Below, piece after piece: positions 1 to 15,960 of a stretch of 64,000 bases of DNA. The stretch is taken from NCBI GenBank assembly GCA_023525715.1, contig CM042011.1:3144066-3208065 (forward strand), written 5' to 3'. The notes beneath the pieces were generated by a model. The model worked only from the letters and a program-made list of their open reading frames with translations, did not search any database and had not been told where the DNA came from. Position numbers and translations under genes: made by a program. Source of the stretch: Cichorium intybus. Taxonomy: Eukaryota > Streptophyta > Magnoliopsida > Asterales > Asteraceae. Numbering within the stretch: position 1 is the first letter of the stretch; the number at the start of each line of letters is the position of its first letter.

Positions 1-241
1 TCCCTGACGATCACCGCTGGCCGGCTGTATTCGCACTTCTAAATAAATAAGTCAGAGTTGTCCTGTTCAGGAATTTCGTATTGTTAATTCGATTATTAAA
101 TGCTTTGATTTTATCACCATACCATTGACTAATACAGCTGCCGTCAGCCGGCCTTCATCTTGCGTGTCCCGTAGTTTATTGCAGTTCTATTTTTCTCCGA
201 CTCACGTCGATGCTAACTCGGTAAGATTTACGGTTTCGCAG

Positions 242-3040
242 TGAGAAAGGAGACCTTCAAGCCGTTGCAGCCGCAAAGATCAAACAACTGACGGCGGAAT
301 TGGAGGCAGCAAATGGCAGTGACTTTAACCCGGTGGCAAGGATCAAGGACGGATTCGCTCGGTTTAAGAAAGAGAAATATGAGTACGTCCGTATTGTGGC
401 CTTTTGGATTACAGAAATCATTGCTGTTCATTATTCTATAGTGGAAAAACCGTCTCTGCCACTTATATTACTAACACGATTATTGATTCCACTTTGTCAC
501 TTTCGTTAACGCCTTAATTTTCATTAATTTATCTTCGAATAAAACCACCGAAGAGAAGCAGATTCAAAATCAGGAATTATTAATTATCCAAATCATCATC
601 CACTTGCCAGTTTTATTATTTGTAAATTTGTTAAGTTAAATTAAATATTTCTTAATTAAAATCTTAAGTTCTAGATAATTAGGCGATTGACCAACCAGCC
701 GACAATATTATTTCTCCTTTAGGCCTTACTCGTCTTCAAACTTGACTTTAAAGAAAAAAATAAAGTTTTTCTTAATAAATAAGGTTTTCTTTGTTAACGG
801 TTGTTCGCACGCACAGGTTGAAAATTATTGCACCGTTACGAGAATGAAACAATATCATATTTTAAATTACTAATTTGATTTTGTGCCCAATCTAAACAAG
901 AAAATTACATCTTATACATCTTAATATCGTATGATATATATTTATATAATTTGTCACTTTGACCCTACTAACTGTTTTCTTATTTTACAGAACAAACCCC
1001 ACTTTGTATGGTGAGCTAGCTAAAAGCCAAAGCCCCAAGGTGATTGGCTGTAAAATGACCAATAAATGCAATACAAATTATTATATTACATTATTAATTA
1101 TATTTATGGATTTTTTTTCCTTAAAAATTAATGTGCAGTTTTTGGTATTTGCATGCTCGGATTCTCGAGTTTGCCCCTCACACATTCTGGACTTCCAACC
1201 AGGTGAAGCCTTTGTGGTCAGAAACATTGCTAACATGGTTCCCCCTTATGACACGGTGATCCTTTAAACTCTATTATTAAATAATTAGCTTTTACATTTA
1301 GATTTTCCAGAAAATGTAAAAGCATTTTTTTATTCATCTTATTAACGAACCTTCTTGCATTTATATTAAGTCAACCCCGTAAGCATCTTTCAAAGTATAA
1401 TTGCTAACATGTTGTCTAGCACATGGTTTGGCTAATTCTGCCTTCTCCACTTGAATGGGAAATTAATTAATAAATAATAGTTTTATTTCTTTCATACTAC
1501 ATAAAATACGTATGATGGACTGAGTTGTAAGATCATAAATATATCCATTTCACTTTCAGAATATTATTTTTTGCAAACACGTAAACAGGTTTGACCCCAA
1601 TTGTGGAATGAAAGGAGTTTTAAGTTCCATTTTATTTACATTATTTAATATTTGTCATGATAAACAAATGGTATAGTGATTTTTAAATCTAATATCAATC
1701 TAATGTTATAACTTATAACTTTAAAAAGACAGATCAAGTAATTAATTTCAATCACCTAAGGAACCATCTTTATTTGTCATCACTAAACTCGTAATCACAT
1801 TCACATGCAATTTCCAATATGAAAAAATATATAAAACTTTAATTGTATTTTTTTATACGGTTTTTAGTGATGACTGTAACAAAATTATCTATTAATTATA
1901 TGTTATTCTCATATTATTTTTGGTTGATATTAATCAAACTAACTAACATAAACATTTATAATGTTTAATATGATTTAAATAAATTGTTTTTTCTTTCATT
2001 ATTCTGTTATTGATGTAACGTGACATGTCTCCAAAACATATAATATGAGATGCGGACATAAAAATCAACACTAGTTTGACTTTAAAAATAATTGCTTTCA
2101 CTAATAGTTGGATATTTTCGGTTCCATAATTGATGGATTGTTTATTGCTTAACTTATTAATGAAAAAAAAATCATATGGTGCAGGTAAAACATTCCGGAG
2201 TGGGGGCGGCAGTTGAATATGCAGTTTTGCATCTAAAGGTGAATATTAAAACCTCTTTTAGTTTCTTTAATTCCTCATGTTCCATAATTACACTTATCTT
2301 TATCCATCTAATTTTTAGATATGGAAACTGTTATTTTCTTATATTATAAAATGATAATTATCCATACTGATTATTTTAAATAAATTAAAAAAAAAAAACG
2401 ATTCTATCTTCAATATGGGTTATGGACGAAGGGACTAATGGACCCTATGTACCATACCGGACTTTATTCAAATTAGTGGTACTTGGGTTTCTACTTTAGT
2501 AAAAGGAAGCATCTGTAGTGGTGAATGGGTAGAGTGGATGCAATTGACCAACTCTCAATACAACTTTTGAGTCCGGAATATGCGCATATCATACGGTTTA
2601 AGATGCCCCGAGTCAAAATGAACTTTATGGCTTCAATGGTATCCACAATTATTGATTATGCCTCATTGCCTATAATTTTGGAGCTAACACATCAATAAAA
2701 ATTGACACAGCCTGTTAATTCAACTTATTTATTTATAAAATAATCAAATTATTACATTTGGAACTTGGTTATTGGTTAAGATTTGTAAAAATATAAATCT
2801 TAATGAACAATGGAATGGGTCAACGATCAACATCGTCCTAAAGTCATTAAACATGCCTTCAAACGGATACATCTCTTACATCATTCTATTCGAGATAAAT
2901 CCTTTATTATTATTGTTATACAAGTTTTTTTTTAAACAATGATTCCTTTTATATTCAATTTATCAAAACAAAGCTATATTAAATTCACTTTTTTCTTAAC
3001 GTACGTTTAGCATATTCCATCTTTAATTTCCTTTTCACTT

Positions 3041-3076
<36 letters not shown>

Positions 3077-3870
3077 GCGTTATACGGTTCCGTTGCAATA
3101 ATCGAGTGAGGCCCACTTCTTTACTCGTTCCTTTCTAAACTGCCAACCTTTCTTTTTTCTTTTTTCTTTTTAAATTCGTCATGGACCACTTAATTAAATG
3201 CATTAATCATCCCACCATTTGGGAGAGATATCAATAATTCAATATTCTATTACTCTAACTTTCAGTTTTTTTATTTTGACCATATTACCCTCACGTATCT
3301 CTGGATTAAATGCTGTTCACGTTGTACTTCAGGTTACGAATATTGTAGTCATTGGACACAGCTGTTGTGGTGGGATCAAAGGGCTCATGTCCATTCCCGA
3401 TGATGGAACTACCGCCACGTAAGCACTACTTTATATTACGATATTTCATTTAACATAATACAAAAAAATTAATCAAGTATATATAACTCCAAAAATATTA
3501 TTTATTCGTTTCCAGTGATTTCATCGAGCAATGGGTAAAAATCGGTTTGCCTGCGAAGAGCAAGGTCAAAACAGATTGCACCGATTTGGATTTTCTGGAG
3601 CAATGTACCAACTGTGAGAAGGTATGGATTTTGCATTAAAAAAAATTAATTAATTAATTAAAATTTATTTTTGGTGACCAAATATTATGTGTTGTACAAC
3701 AAATGCAGGAGGCTGTGAATGTATCTTTAGCGAACCTTTTGACATATCCTTTTGTGAAAGAAGCTGTGGTGAAAAAGCAACTTTCATTGAGGGGAGGACA
3801 CTACGATTTTCTGAAAGGAGCTTTTGACTTATGGAATCTTGATTTTGGCATTTCACCCTCTCTCTTTTAA
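242..3870 (+). CDS. Beta-carbonic anhydrase, 5' end outside the window
   Basis: Zinc enzyme that interconverts CO2 and bicarbonate; plant members act in the chloroplast stroma or cytosol. Seven coding exons join in frame: 242-382, 991-1039, 1139-1255, 2185-2238, 3333-3418, 3516-3621 and 3709-3870 (TAA). All introns are GT-AG. The protein shows the family signatures: CSDSR (Zn cysteine plus the Asp/Arg dyad), the PGEAFVVRNIANMVPP stretch, GVGAAVEYAVLHLK, IGHSCCGGIKG (Zn His and Cys of H-x2-C) and the C-terminal LLTYPFV and LWNLDF blocks. The first visible exon opens in phase 2 at EKGDLQAVAAAKI, so an upstream exon with the N-terminus (and any transit peptide) is missing; positions 1-241 show no candidate. 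No stop or frameshift is seen in any exon, so the visible part looks functional. Introns 1, 3 and 4 are long and AT-rich. Which isoform it is cannot be told without the N-terminus. Confidence 0.93.
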
Positions 3871-5432
3871 TGAGCTTTCACTTTTTATTACCTTAACTTA
3901 TGTTTTAAATAACTAGGCTTGAAAGAATCTTGCCTTGTATCAATATTTGTAAAGTTTTGTTGTGCTTCCGTATATTTGTTTTCTGTTTGGTTGTACCCGT
4001 CTTTTCCCTTTTTGTGTTTTGTCTGAATAACCATGTTTACATGTAAAATTCTGTTTTTACTGGCCCATTTTACCTTCATAAGTGCATTTATATTATAGTA
4101 TATTTGTCTCTATCTCGTTTGTGGTCACGTTCGTTAAACAGGACATGATAATGATACACGAAAAATGTGAATACTCTTCTTATAAGATTTGTGAAAATTA
4201 CCAATGGGATAGATGTATTTCATCACTATATATAATACAAGAGATGCACAATGAAAGGAAATGATCAACATCGTGAAATTTCAATTTCAGTATGTTAAGA
4301 TATTAAGAGTTATAGTTGACACTTATGAGATATGTTGGAATTGTCAAGTTTCTTGAGAAGTGGTGGAATGAGTACAAATTGTGAATAATGGAAAATAATG
4401 ACCCAAATATCAAATTGAGGTGAGAATTGAGTTTGGACAAACTAGAACATATCATAGAACGTTGATCATGGCCATGGGTAAAGATAAACAATAATATTGG
4501 AAAAGGTGGCAAATACAAAGTACATTGTTATTTTGTACAAAAACGAGGATAAAATGAACAACTTACATATTGAGAGCACAATAACGGAATGAAGTGATAA
4601 AAGTCATTCACAATCATTATATACGTGTTGTAAGGACAATAGGAAGTAATATTTCAAAGATATGACAACAAGTTAGTATTATTTAATATATTGGAAAAAT
4701 AAGTGAAATACGAAGAAAATTTATTAATGGCGTTAGACATGTTTGTATGTGATGTTAATTTAGAAATTTATGCTTCAACATGATATAATGTATATTAGAA
4801 TGAAAAAATTGTAAGAGAACAAGTGATTATATAATAGTTAGTAAATACCTCAGTGAAGAGTATTGCTATTGTATTATAAAGTTGGACAAAATGAGAAATT
4901 CAAGGTGATGAGAATTATCATGATTCATATACTAGAAAAGAAGATGAATATGATTATGCATGTCATAATGAGCATTAAGATGACAATGGTACAAAAGATT
5001 TCCTTTGAAAATGTAAAAATTGGGCAAAAACTCAAATTACATGCATTCAATAGGAGAAGTGCGGAAAAATAGGGAAATTAGATAAACTACAAACAGTGAT
5101 TGTGTACAATATAAATTATACTTGATGTGTTTAAAAATGATGCATATCATGATTGAACATTTCATACTATAGTTTAGAAGGGAAATGATATTTCTACTAG
5201 AGTACATGTAACAAAGCTTAATTGTTTTATTACAAATGTATATGGGAGATTATGTGTTTATAACTATGCAAATCCATTTATGAAATGTTTATTCCTATGG
5301 AAGTTTTCCTTACCATACATACATTATGACATCAAATGCTTATGAATAAAATGTTATTAGAATGAGTGCTTGTGATGATCCCATGCATACATAGAGTGTG
5401 TAGCAGTGTGTCAACTAATGGGTCTAGAGCAT
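3871..5432. other. AT-rich intergenic DNA downstream of the carbonic anhydrase gene
   Basis: Starts with the presumed 3'UTR of the carbonic anhydrase gene. The rest is AT-rich with only short random ORFs. I recognise no gene, LTR boundary or inverted repeat here. Confidence 0.6.
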
Positions 5433-5590
5433 AAGGTCCCTCCAATTTGGGACAAGATATTGGTCTTTCGATTATAAACTAGTAAAGGTCCCTCCTATTT
5501 GGGACAAGATAACGGTCTTTCAATTACAAACAAGTAAAGGTCCCTCCGATTAGGGACAAGTGAAGGTTCCTCGGATTAGAAATAACGTTA
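5433..5590. repeat. 52-bp tandem repeat, three units plus a partial
   Basis: Units start near 5433, 5485 and 5537, each opening with AAGGTCCCTCC followed by TTTGGGACAAG (TTAGGGACAAG in the third) and a GGTCTTTC block. A shortened copy (AAGGTTCCTCGGATTAG) follows at about 5563. The exact 52-bp step is seen twice. It may be a fragment of an LTR or another old repeat; no parent element is recognised. Confidence 0.75.
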
Positions 5591-6600
5591 CCAAGTGTCA
5601 TGTGTTTGAATTTAGGCATTACATTATATTTTCATATTTACGTGAAAGTATGTTTATACATTCAAAGCATGTTGAAAGTTTGATAAATGTTTAAGTTCGA
5701 AGTTTCAAAAAATGTTTAATAAGCGTTTTTTGTCTAAACATATTCATTTCATGAGATGTTACGCCTTATATATTCTTTCTTTTCATGACATATACTCCAG
5801 AACCCGAGAGATGTATTAATAACTTAGATCACTTAGCATGGACTTTTTTGACGTTTAAAATAACTTAATTTTTGAGAGATACTTTTGGAAAGCGTGTTGT
5901 AGTTTTTTGTATGTAAATAGTTGAAGTATATTATGAACGCTTTCATATGGAAGTGTATATGGTTGTAACACTCATGAAACGTATAACTTATTTTTTAATA
6001 AATGTAAAAGGGACTTACATTTTGCTAAAGTCATATTCGAAAATCGGACCACAATCAAATAATGTTTTCAAAGGGTATGAATTTGGTGGTGTTATAATAT
6101 GCACAAATAATAAAGAGATATACAAAATCAATATCAATTTCCAATTTTGTAGGATCATCACAATCTTATGATGATATTGACAATTGAGTTATTATTGCTA
6201 GCATCCCCTCCTCAAGCACAGTAGTTGTGGGCCAACATGAAGCTTGTATTAGAATTGATAAAAAAATAGGATGTGGAAGGATCTTGGTAAAGATAACAAC
6301 CAATTAATAGGGTGGGGGAACAACTAAGTGTATAAACGGGCAAAAGAAACGATCTCTCAAATGAAAAGATAATCAATATCAATGTTTTTTGCCCACTTAT
6401 GATATATCATACATTGACTTAAGAAAACCATGCTTTGGTTTTCACACAAAAAATGTGGGTTGATCATGTGTGAAGACATGAAGCTCTAATAGAATATGTG
6501 TGACCCATACGATCTCCGACGGTCATGTTGGCCATCATCTAATATTCAAACTCACAACCCTAATGAGATACATTAGGTTTTTGAGGAAGCTGCAGAAGGT
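5591..6600. other. AT-rich intergenic DNA
   Basis: No convincing ORF, splice pattern or element boundary is seen. Confidence 0.5.
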
Positions 6601-6639
6601 GGGTGCCAAAATCCACACCATCACCATCGACTCCAATTT

Positions 6640-7240
6640 TCTTTGTTGAATGTGTTGGAACTGAAATAGCACAAAATAAGACCATCTTCCGATTCAAGTA
6701 AGAAAACACAAAGAAAAGGAAAAGAAGTTGTAAAGAAGAGGAAAATTGAGAAAGATTTAGAAGAGGTTTTTGAAGGTAAAAGAGTTGTGAAAATAGGAAA
6801 GCAGTAAAGCTCACCATATGTGAAACATATTTGCAAACTAGTTGAAAAAGTAAGCACAGAAGATCAAATGTTGGTAGAAGCCATATTAGGAACTGATTTG
6901 AGCAGGCAAAGAGAATCACTTATACAATTATTTTTTCTCTATGTTTTAAATATTACTAATAACATAATTGCAGATCAATCATATATGGATATGAAGAGGG
7001 ATATGGATTTTTATGTCTCAAGTTTACACAAACATTAACAGGGGTGTAAATATACATTATGGTGTGATTGATACTTGGGTAGTGTTACTGAACAAATTTG
7101 AGGTGTATAAAGCAAAGTCATATTTGTCACAATTGCTTTTGCCAATGTAAATGTTGGTAATTCAACATTGTCTATTGCCTTTATAGTTAAAATATACATA
7201 GACTTCCATTCTTGGAAAGTAGTTTTAATGTATGCATACA
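6640..7240 (+). pseudogene. Possible remnant of a transposon-borne Ulp1-like (C48) protein
   Basis: A lysine/glutamate-rich stretch (KKRKIEKDLEEVF near 6740) leads, with breaks, into SSPYVKHICKLVEKVS (6812-6860) and, after 7040, GVIDTWVVLLNKFEVYK. This order (basic linker, SPYV motif, then a VIDxW...LN block) resembles the region before the peptidase domain in Ulp1-like proteins carried by some plant MULEs. The frame is broken and no catalytic His-Asp-Cys set can be seen. The call rests on pattern memory only and may be wrong; it could be another decayed transposon gene. Confidence 0.3.
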
Positions 7241-7516
7241 ATGGTAAAAATATTTATTAAAAGTAAATTTTTTATGTTTACCATAATGATTTTCTAGATA
7301 GAACTTAATCAAATTTGTTAAGAATTATAATTATTCATGTCAGAATTGCTTGCCCTATTTCCGTATTATTGTAGGAAGACCATCTTTGAGTGGTAAAACA
7401 TAGCAAAAATTTAACTATGATGACTTTGTCGAAAACATGTAGTCTTTCATCATAGGATTGATCGAAGGGAACAATTTGCATAAAGTTGATCTAGTAAGAG
7501 ATCTTGTTGTTATTTT

Positions 7517-7711
<195 letters not shown>

Positions 7712-7959
7712 TGAATATATGATTAATAGTTATTCTTTCCAATTATGGATGGAAAAATAAAGTATTTAGTTTTTTTAATTGAAAATGTGCTCATTCCTGA
7801 TTTTTGACACAAAAAGGGTTAGTGGAACAATTGAAAGTGCGTATGGACTTATGTCAGCAATACTGGTAAGTAGATATGAAGAGCTGCTATCGTAACATGT
7901 TAATTATAAAATAAAATTACGAATAAACAAATAAAAGGTAAATTTTGATTGCAACATAA

Positions 7960-8549
7960 GTTATTTGTGAATATCTATGTGATATGGAGCACACAAGTTT
8001 AGTTGTTATGTGCCACGTGCATAACCTATAAGTTGACTTGTTTAGTACTTGTTCAATAGCTATTCTCATGGCGGATTGGCGGGATCTTGATCACACAATA
8101 CCAAAATCGGATGTTACTTAAATGCTCTCAAGAAACAACCTAACAACCATACATATGAATCATTATCCTCTCTACTTAAAAGACCACCACCAAAAGTAAC
8201 ACATCTTCAATGGTTATCAATTATGGTAAAAGGAAGAAACACCATATCATAAATGCAATTATGAAATGATTACAAAAGTATTAATAAAATTAATAGAAAT
8301 AATAAGTATATAATGAACCTATGTTAAAAAACAATATTGATTTATCTGATATGTGGCATCAAATGAAACAACGTCATCAAATTCCTTGTATTGAAGTTTC
8401 ATTTGCCCATAAAAGTACATTAATCCATTTTTGATCATCAGTACAGAACTCAAATGAAATGTTTGAAACATTATTCATTATATCCAACATCTTATTAACC
8501 AATATCTGAGCGCCAGTTCCACGAACATGACAATTCAAGTCTCATGAAA
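7960..8549 (-). pseudogene. FAR1-type MULE transposase remnant, C-terminal part
   Basis: Reading the minus strand down from 8549 gives DLNCHVRGTGAQILVNKML, FEFCTDDQKWINVLLWA, a frameshift to YKEFDDVVSFDATYQI, an apparent intron or insertion (about 8230-8330), PFTIIDNH and VTFGGGLLSREDNDSYVWLL. After a gap near 8060-8085 (DQDP-like) it gives MRIAIEQVLNKSTYRLCTWHI. This is the block order of the MULE transposase domain in FAR1/FHY3-like elements (FGDVVxFDTTY, GxALLxxE, DQDxAM, HRLCxWHI). Several stops and frameshifts mean it is dead. The preceding part lies at 10898-11790 on the other side of a solo LTR; the reading frame continues across the insertion point, though with an in-frame TGA. Confidence 0.75.
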
Positions 8550-10897
8550 TGTAACGCCCAGCTTGTAGCACACGGGTAACCAAAATTTTTCTTAATTTCA
8601 ACTACAAAATACAACAATTTACAACTAAATATCCCTGTGAGCTGGAGCTACAAAACTGATATCACCAGGAATCGTCCCACGATCCAAGCCGAGCGCTACG
8701 TATCACTTAAACCTGTAAAAACAACACAACATAAAAGGATAGGCTATAAAGCTTAGTGAATAACATTTACATAACATACACTCGGGTCACCACAATAGGC
8801 CAACCTATTGATACTACAAGGTACGCGTTACGTAATCTCAAACACTCATAACACAGACAACATGGACACAAGGTACTTATTATGCAACCATTAATACACT
8901 GTATAAACACGATTATATATTCACCATAATACATCACAACCCCCTGTTATCCACAACATTTACAACTCAGCTATTCGTCTCCTCCTCGACCCCTGCGATA
9001 TCGAGTGACGAAGACTCGCCGGACACCCAACTGCATGTGGGACTCACCGGACATCCCACAGTGTATGTGATAGAACTGCCGACCAATAAGGCCATCACAA
9101 CACATATATGTGGTCCCACCACAATTACTGCTCATAAGGCCGTCACAACATATATGTGGTCCCACCACAATTACTGCTTACACGATCGTCACAACGTATA
9201 TATGTGGTCCCACCACAATTACTGCTCATAAGGTCGTCACAACATATATGTGGTCCCAACCACAAATACTATATATGTGGCCCCACAGAGTAAGTGGTCC
9301 CAACCACATGTGCTAGTAATGTGGCCCCACAAAATCGGTGGTCACAACTACAATTACCAGTGGCCCCACGGAATAAGTGGTCCCAACCACAAGTACAAGT
9401 AGCCCCACAGTATAAGTGGTCCCAACCACAAATACTAGTAGCCCCACCTAATAAGTGGTCCCAACTACAAGTATAAGTGGCCCCACAGAATAAACAGCAT
9501 CGAGCCATAAAGGTTTAACAGCTAACACACAACTGCAAAGTTCTGCAACCAATCACATGACACCAACAATCCCCATATCAGCTCAACATCCACATTCAAC
9601 TACATAATCTCCACCCACGACATGATACCATATCCATGATTATCACCACTTAATACCCACGCATTCGTCCGCACAACTAATATCAATTAAATATTTAACC
9701 AGCTACCAATACAGTCTACCCACAAGTATACGTCTACGGGTTACCTACTTACGGGGTTTTCACGTAGTCAACTATGTAACATACACACCTAATCATATAA
9801 CATACACATGCAATGCATCATATGCATAATAAATCTCACAATGCTATATAAAGTTACTCACCTCGATATAAACCGGGTCAAGTAGCTCCGTTGCTCGTAC
9901 AACACGGTGTCGTCCCGACTCCTTGACAAATATAAACCTAAATTAGGTTTTCAACCATATTTATAAATCTTATATATATACCCTCTTGAAAACCTAAATC
10001 ATGAGCTTGAAGGAAATAACTTCAATATCAATTTTCATAGAAATTATTCCCTTTTTACCCTCAAATGTCCCCCTGTTCATGGTCAGTTGTTAATCAACAT
10101 AACAACATTTATATGCAACTATTCCAATTTTATAGCAAGCTACTCCTTTTTAGCTTTCCAGAGACACCAATATCAGCCCCAAATGATGTTTCTACAATTT
10201 ACTATAATTTTTGCAAGATTACCTATCAAATACATCTTAAATCTGCCAAAAACGTACCAGTCTGTGGAAAATGCATATTTGAGCTATGTTAGAGGCCGAA
10301 TCACGTTTCTCACCTCTGTAGAAAAAATATACTAGACTCAATTTCGGAAAATATGGCACTGATTTCACCCAAAAAGGATATTCCTAGAATTTACAGCGAT
10401 TTTTACAATATAACGTCAAAAACAGCATTTTTACCTCAAATCTGCAGTTCCGATCGAAGGACTATAACTCGACTTCCTGCTGTTAGAATTACAAATCCTC
10501 CGGTCAAAGCCTTCTAATATATCTCCTGAACCTCCAGTCCAAAAAGCACGGCGATCCAACGGTTCAATCTTCGGGGATCGTGCGAACGCCGTAATGAACT
10601 CTTAAAAAAACGGAAATCACAACCTTTGAAAAGGGTTCTTAAACCCTTAGAACTCTCACCTTTTAAGAAGTTCAAATGTTCAATTAGGAATGAAATTCCC
10701 GTTTTTCCCATATTTAGATGTATAAGTTTGCCTATTTGACACTTTTGGCCCCTCAAATTACAAAAAATACCATTATACCCTTATATATATAATAAAGTTT
10801 GGGTTTTTACACTTAAACCCCCTTATTTTTCACTACGTATAACACAATTATTAACAAGAAGGTCAACATACGTACCGAACCCAAATGTGGTGTTACA
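8550..10897 (-). mobile_element. Solo LTR inserted in the MULE pseudogene
   Basis: Starts TGTAACGCCC and ends GTGGTGTTACA, flanked by a 5-bp target duplication TGAAA (8545-8549 and 10898-10902). Read on the minus strand it runs TGTAACACCAC...GGGCGTTACA. It shares blocks with the LTRs at 49454 and 54682, for example the ATCCAAGCCGAGCG region and CTATAAAGCTTAGTGA, so it is a diverged relative. No PBS, polypurine tract or ORF of an internal region is present, so it is a solo LTR of 2348 bp. Confidence 0.85.
9088..9492. repeat. GTGGTCCCA/CCACAA minisatellite inside the solo LTR
   Basis: Two blocks of degenerate tandem units. About 9095-9265 has units of roughly 55-60 bp with CGTCACAACATATATGTGG and TCCCACCACAATTACTGC. 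About 9290-9492 has units of roughly 45-60 bp with AAGTGGTCCCAACCACAAG and TAGCCCCAC. Units contain the short dyad GTGGTCCCAACCAC. Confidence 0.8.
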
Positions 10898-11790
10898 TGA
10901 AAAATTCTTGAAATCAACTACATTACCACCACAAATGTTATACCCTCCATATAAACCAGAATACAGTTTATGGACTTTCAGGCCCTAACATTCTGAGTGG
11001 AAGGTCTATAGAAAAATGTATTCTACAATACACCAAGCTTTTTCATTGTTCCCGAAATATGCATGTTCTCCTTAGAATATATAACATGTGATTGTGCTTT
11101 TTTTGAACACCGTAAACCTCAAATTTTGTTGTTCCAGAACAATTTTACACTTTATCCCTGCCTGACATCTACATCACTGCATATCAACCCTTTTCTTTTT
11201 CCTATAAGTTAAACCTAAAGTATCTACGATAGTAGTGTTTGGATCACCTTCACGGTTCCACACAAAATATGTCAATGTAATAAAACCATTTAACATCTTC
11301 CATGTTGTTTTTCAAACATCAAAACCAGATTGTATAGCATAATATAAATATATTGCTTTAACATCATTACATGACTGATAGATTGCATCTTTAATTGGTC
11401 TAATTGTATTGTTGACATGTGGTACCTAATATACACGACCACCAGGAGATTTAATTTGGTTGCTACAACAATAATCATCCTCTTAATTAGAATCTTTATG
11501 TAACAAAATTAAATATAATAATTAAAAATGAAAAATGATGTCAACATCTAAAATTTTCAATTTGTATAATATGAAAAACAATGGTTTAAATGCGTACCAT
11601 TACTTGTTGCATACCGTTAACGATACTAAAAACATTATCTTCATCAGGATGACTATTTTTAATATTTTCAATATAATGAACACCATTGTTATGCTGATGG
11701 TATTCTTCATTAGAACTTGTAACATCTTCTTGATTGAAATCGAATCCATGTATAGATGGAAGTTCTTCATCTATAATATTAAAGGGCTAA
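10898..11790 (-). pseudogene. FAR1-type MULE transposase remnant, N-terminal part with FAR1 domain
   Basis: On the minus strand, after a possible first exon near 11640-11760 (Asn/Asp/Glu-rich HGFDFNQEDVTSSNEEY), come DVKAIYLYYAIQSGFDV, TLTYFVWNREGDPN, RCQAGIKCKIVLEQQNL and RFTVFKKSTITCYIF. This is the FAR1 DNA-binding domain pattern (xFYxxYAxxxGF, a C-R-C-xA-x-I motif and a W/F-V-xxF-xxxHNH-like end with the histidines lost). It then reads KVHKLYSGLYGGYN before the solo LTR. In-frame stops confirm decay. FAR1-domain MULEs are the relatives of the FHY3/FAR1 light-signalling regulators; this copy is a transposon remnant. Confidence 0.7.
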
Positions 11791-11934
11791 ATATCTATAT
11801 ACATAAATGCAATTTAAATAAATAAACACAACTATTTACCATCACTAAAATCATACTGCATTTTATTTTAGAATTCATTGTTATATAAAGGATAAAAATG
11901 AAAACATGAAAATAACAACTATTCATCATCACTA

Positions 11935-12065
11935 AAATCATTTAACTCCACTATTGTTGATATTCTGTTGGACTTCGGCTTGACTATTCTTCTTCATATG
12001 ACAGTTCCTTGAATTATTATACCCGATTTCACCATATTTCTTGCAATGCCTAGGAACCCTAACAC
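11935..12065 (-). pseudogene. Zinc-knuckle-like fragment
   Basis: Minus-strand reading gives RHCKKYGEIGYNNSRNCHMKK, resembling the C-x2-C-x4-H-x4-C knuckle found in plant MULE transposases, with the second Cys and the His replaced by Tyr. It lies upstream of the FAR1-domain remnant and may come from the same or a second MULE. Weak evidence. Confidence 0.35.
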
Positions 12066-15538
<3,473 letters not shown>

Positions 15539-15850
15539 TGTTGGATTAGGTGTCTAAGCCATGACTAATAATTAGTATTTACCTAATTAATAGTAGCATA
15601 GTCCATTTGGGTTGCCCTCATGGCTGGAGGTTTGTTGGAGAGTTAAGTAGAGAGAAAGGGTTGATTTATTATGTGACTAATAAATCAAGATATTGTTTGT
15701 TAATATATTATGAAGATAATATATTAATTAGAAATAATATTATTTGATTAATAATTAATCAGAAATTAATTGGATTAATTTCTGTGGCATTAAAAGATTA
15801 ATCAGGAGGTCAGGGATTAAAGTCGTACAAATTCAATAGTTGAATTGCGG

Positions 15851-15885
15851 CGCGCGGCGCGCAAATGACTTGGTCGCGGCGTGCG
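15851..15885. promoter_or_regulatory. Degenerate paired GC dyad in the element B promoter
   Basis: Two GC-rich 13-mers with starts 22 bp apart (15851 and 15873), aligned to GGCGCGGTGCGCC with about 3 and 4 mismatches. They sit about 60 bp upstream of the TATA box. The partner LTR (44641-44675) fits better, mostly differing by C/T transitions expected from cytosine methylation. Confidence 0.5.
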
Positions 15886-15938
15886 TACAGGTAATCCGGA
15901 AAATGGGCTGCGGCTAGGGTTTCTAGCTTTGCCACCTG

Positions 15939-15960
15939 GTTCCCTATAAATAGGGAACCC
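15939..15960 (+). promoter_or_regulatory. TATA box at the centre of a palindrome
   Basis: TATAAATA at 15945-15952 lies within arms GGTTCCCTA and TAGGGAACC that flank TAAA. The same structure is kept at 44729-44750 in the 3' LTR. It is the likely element B promoter, so transcription should start about 30 bp downstream. Confidence 0.65.

Noticed and set aside
200..241. A tiny first exon ATGCTAACTCG with a 21-bp intron before 242
   Set aside because: An intron of that length is too short for plant splicing; without splicing the frame hits TAA at once.
9088..9492. Possible CRISPR-like array
   Set aside because: Plant nuclear DNA; units are degenerate, lack regular unique spacers and no cas genes exist.
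9269..9508. Repeated GWDHLxxGAT reading on the minus strand
   Set aside because: It is translation of the LTR minisatellite, without start, splice or conservation evidence.
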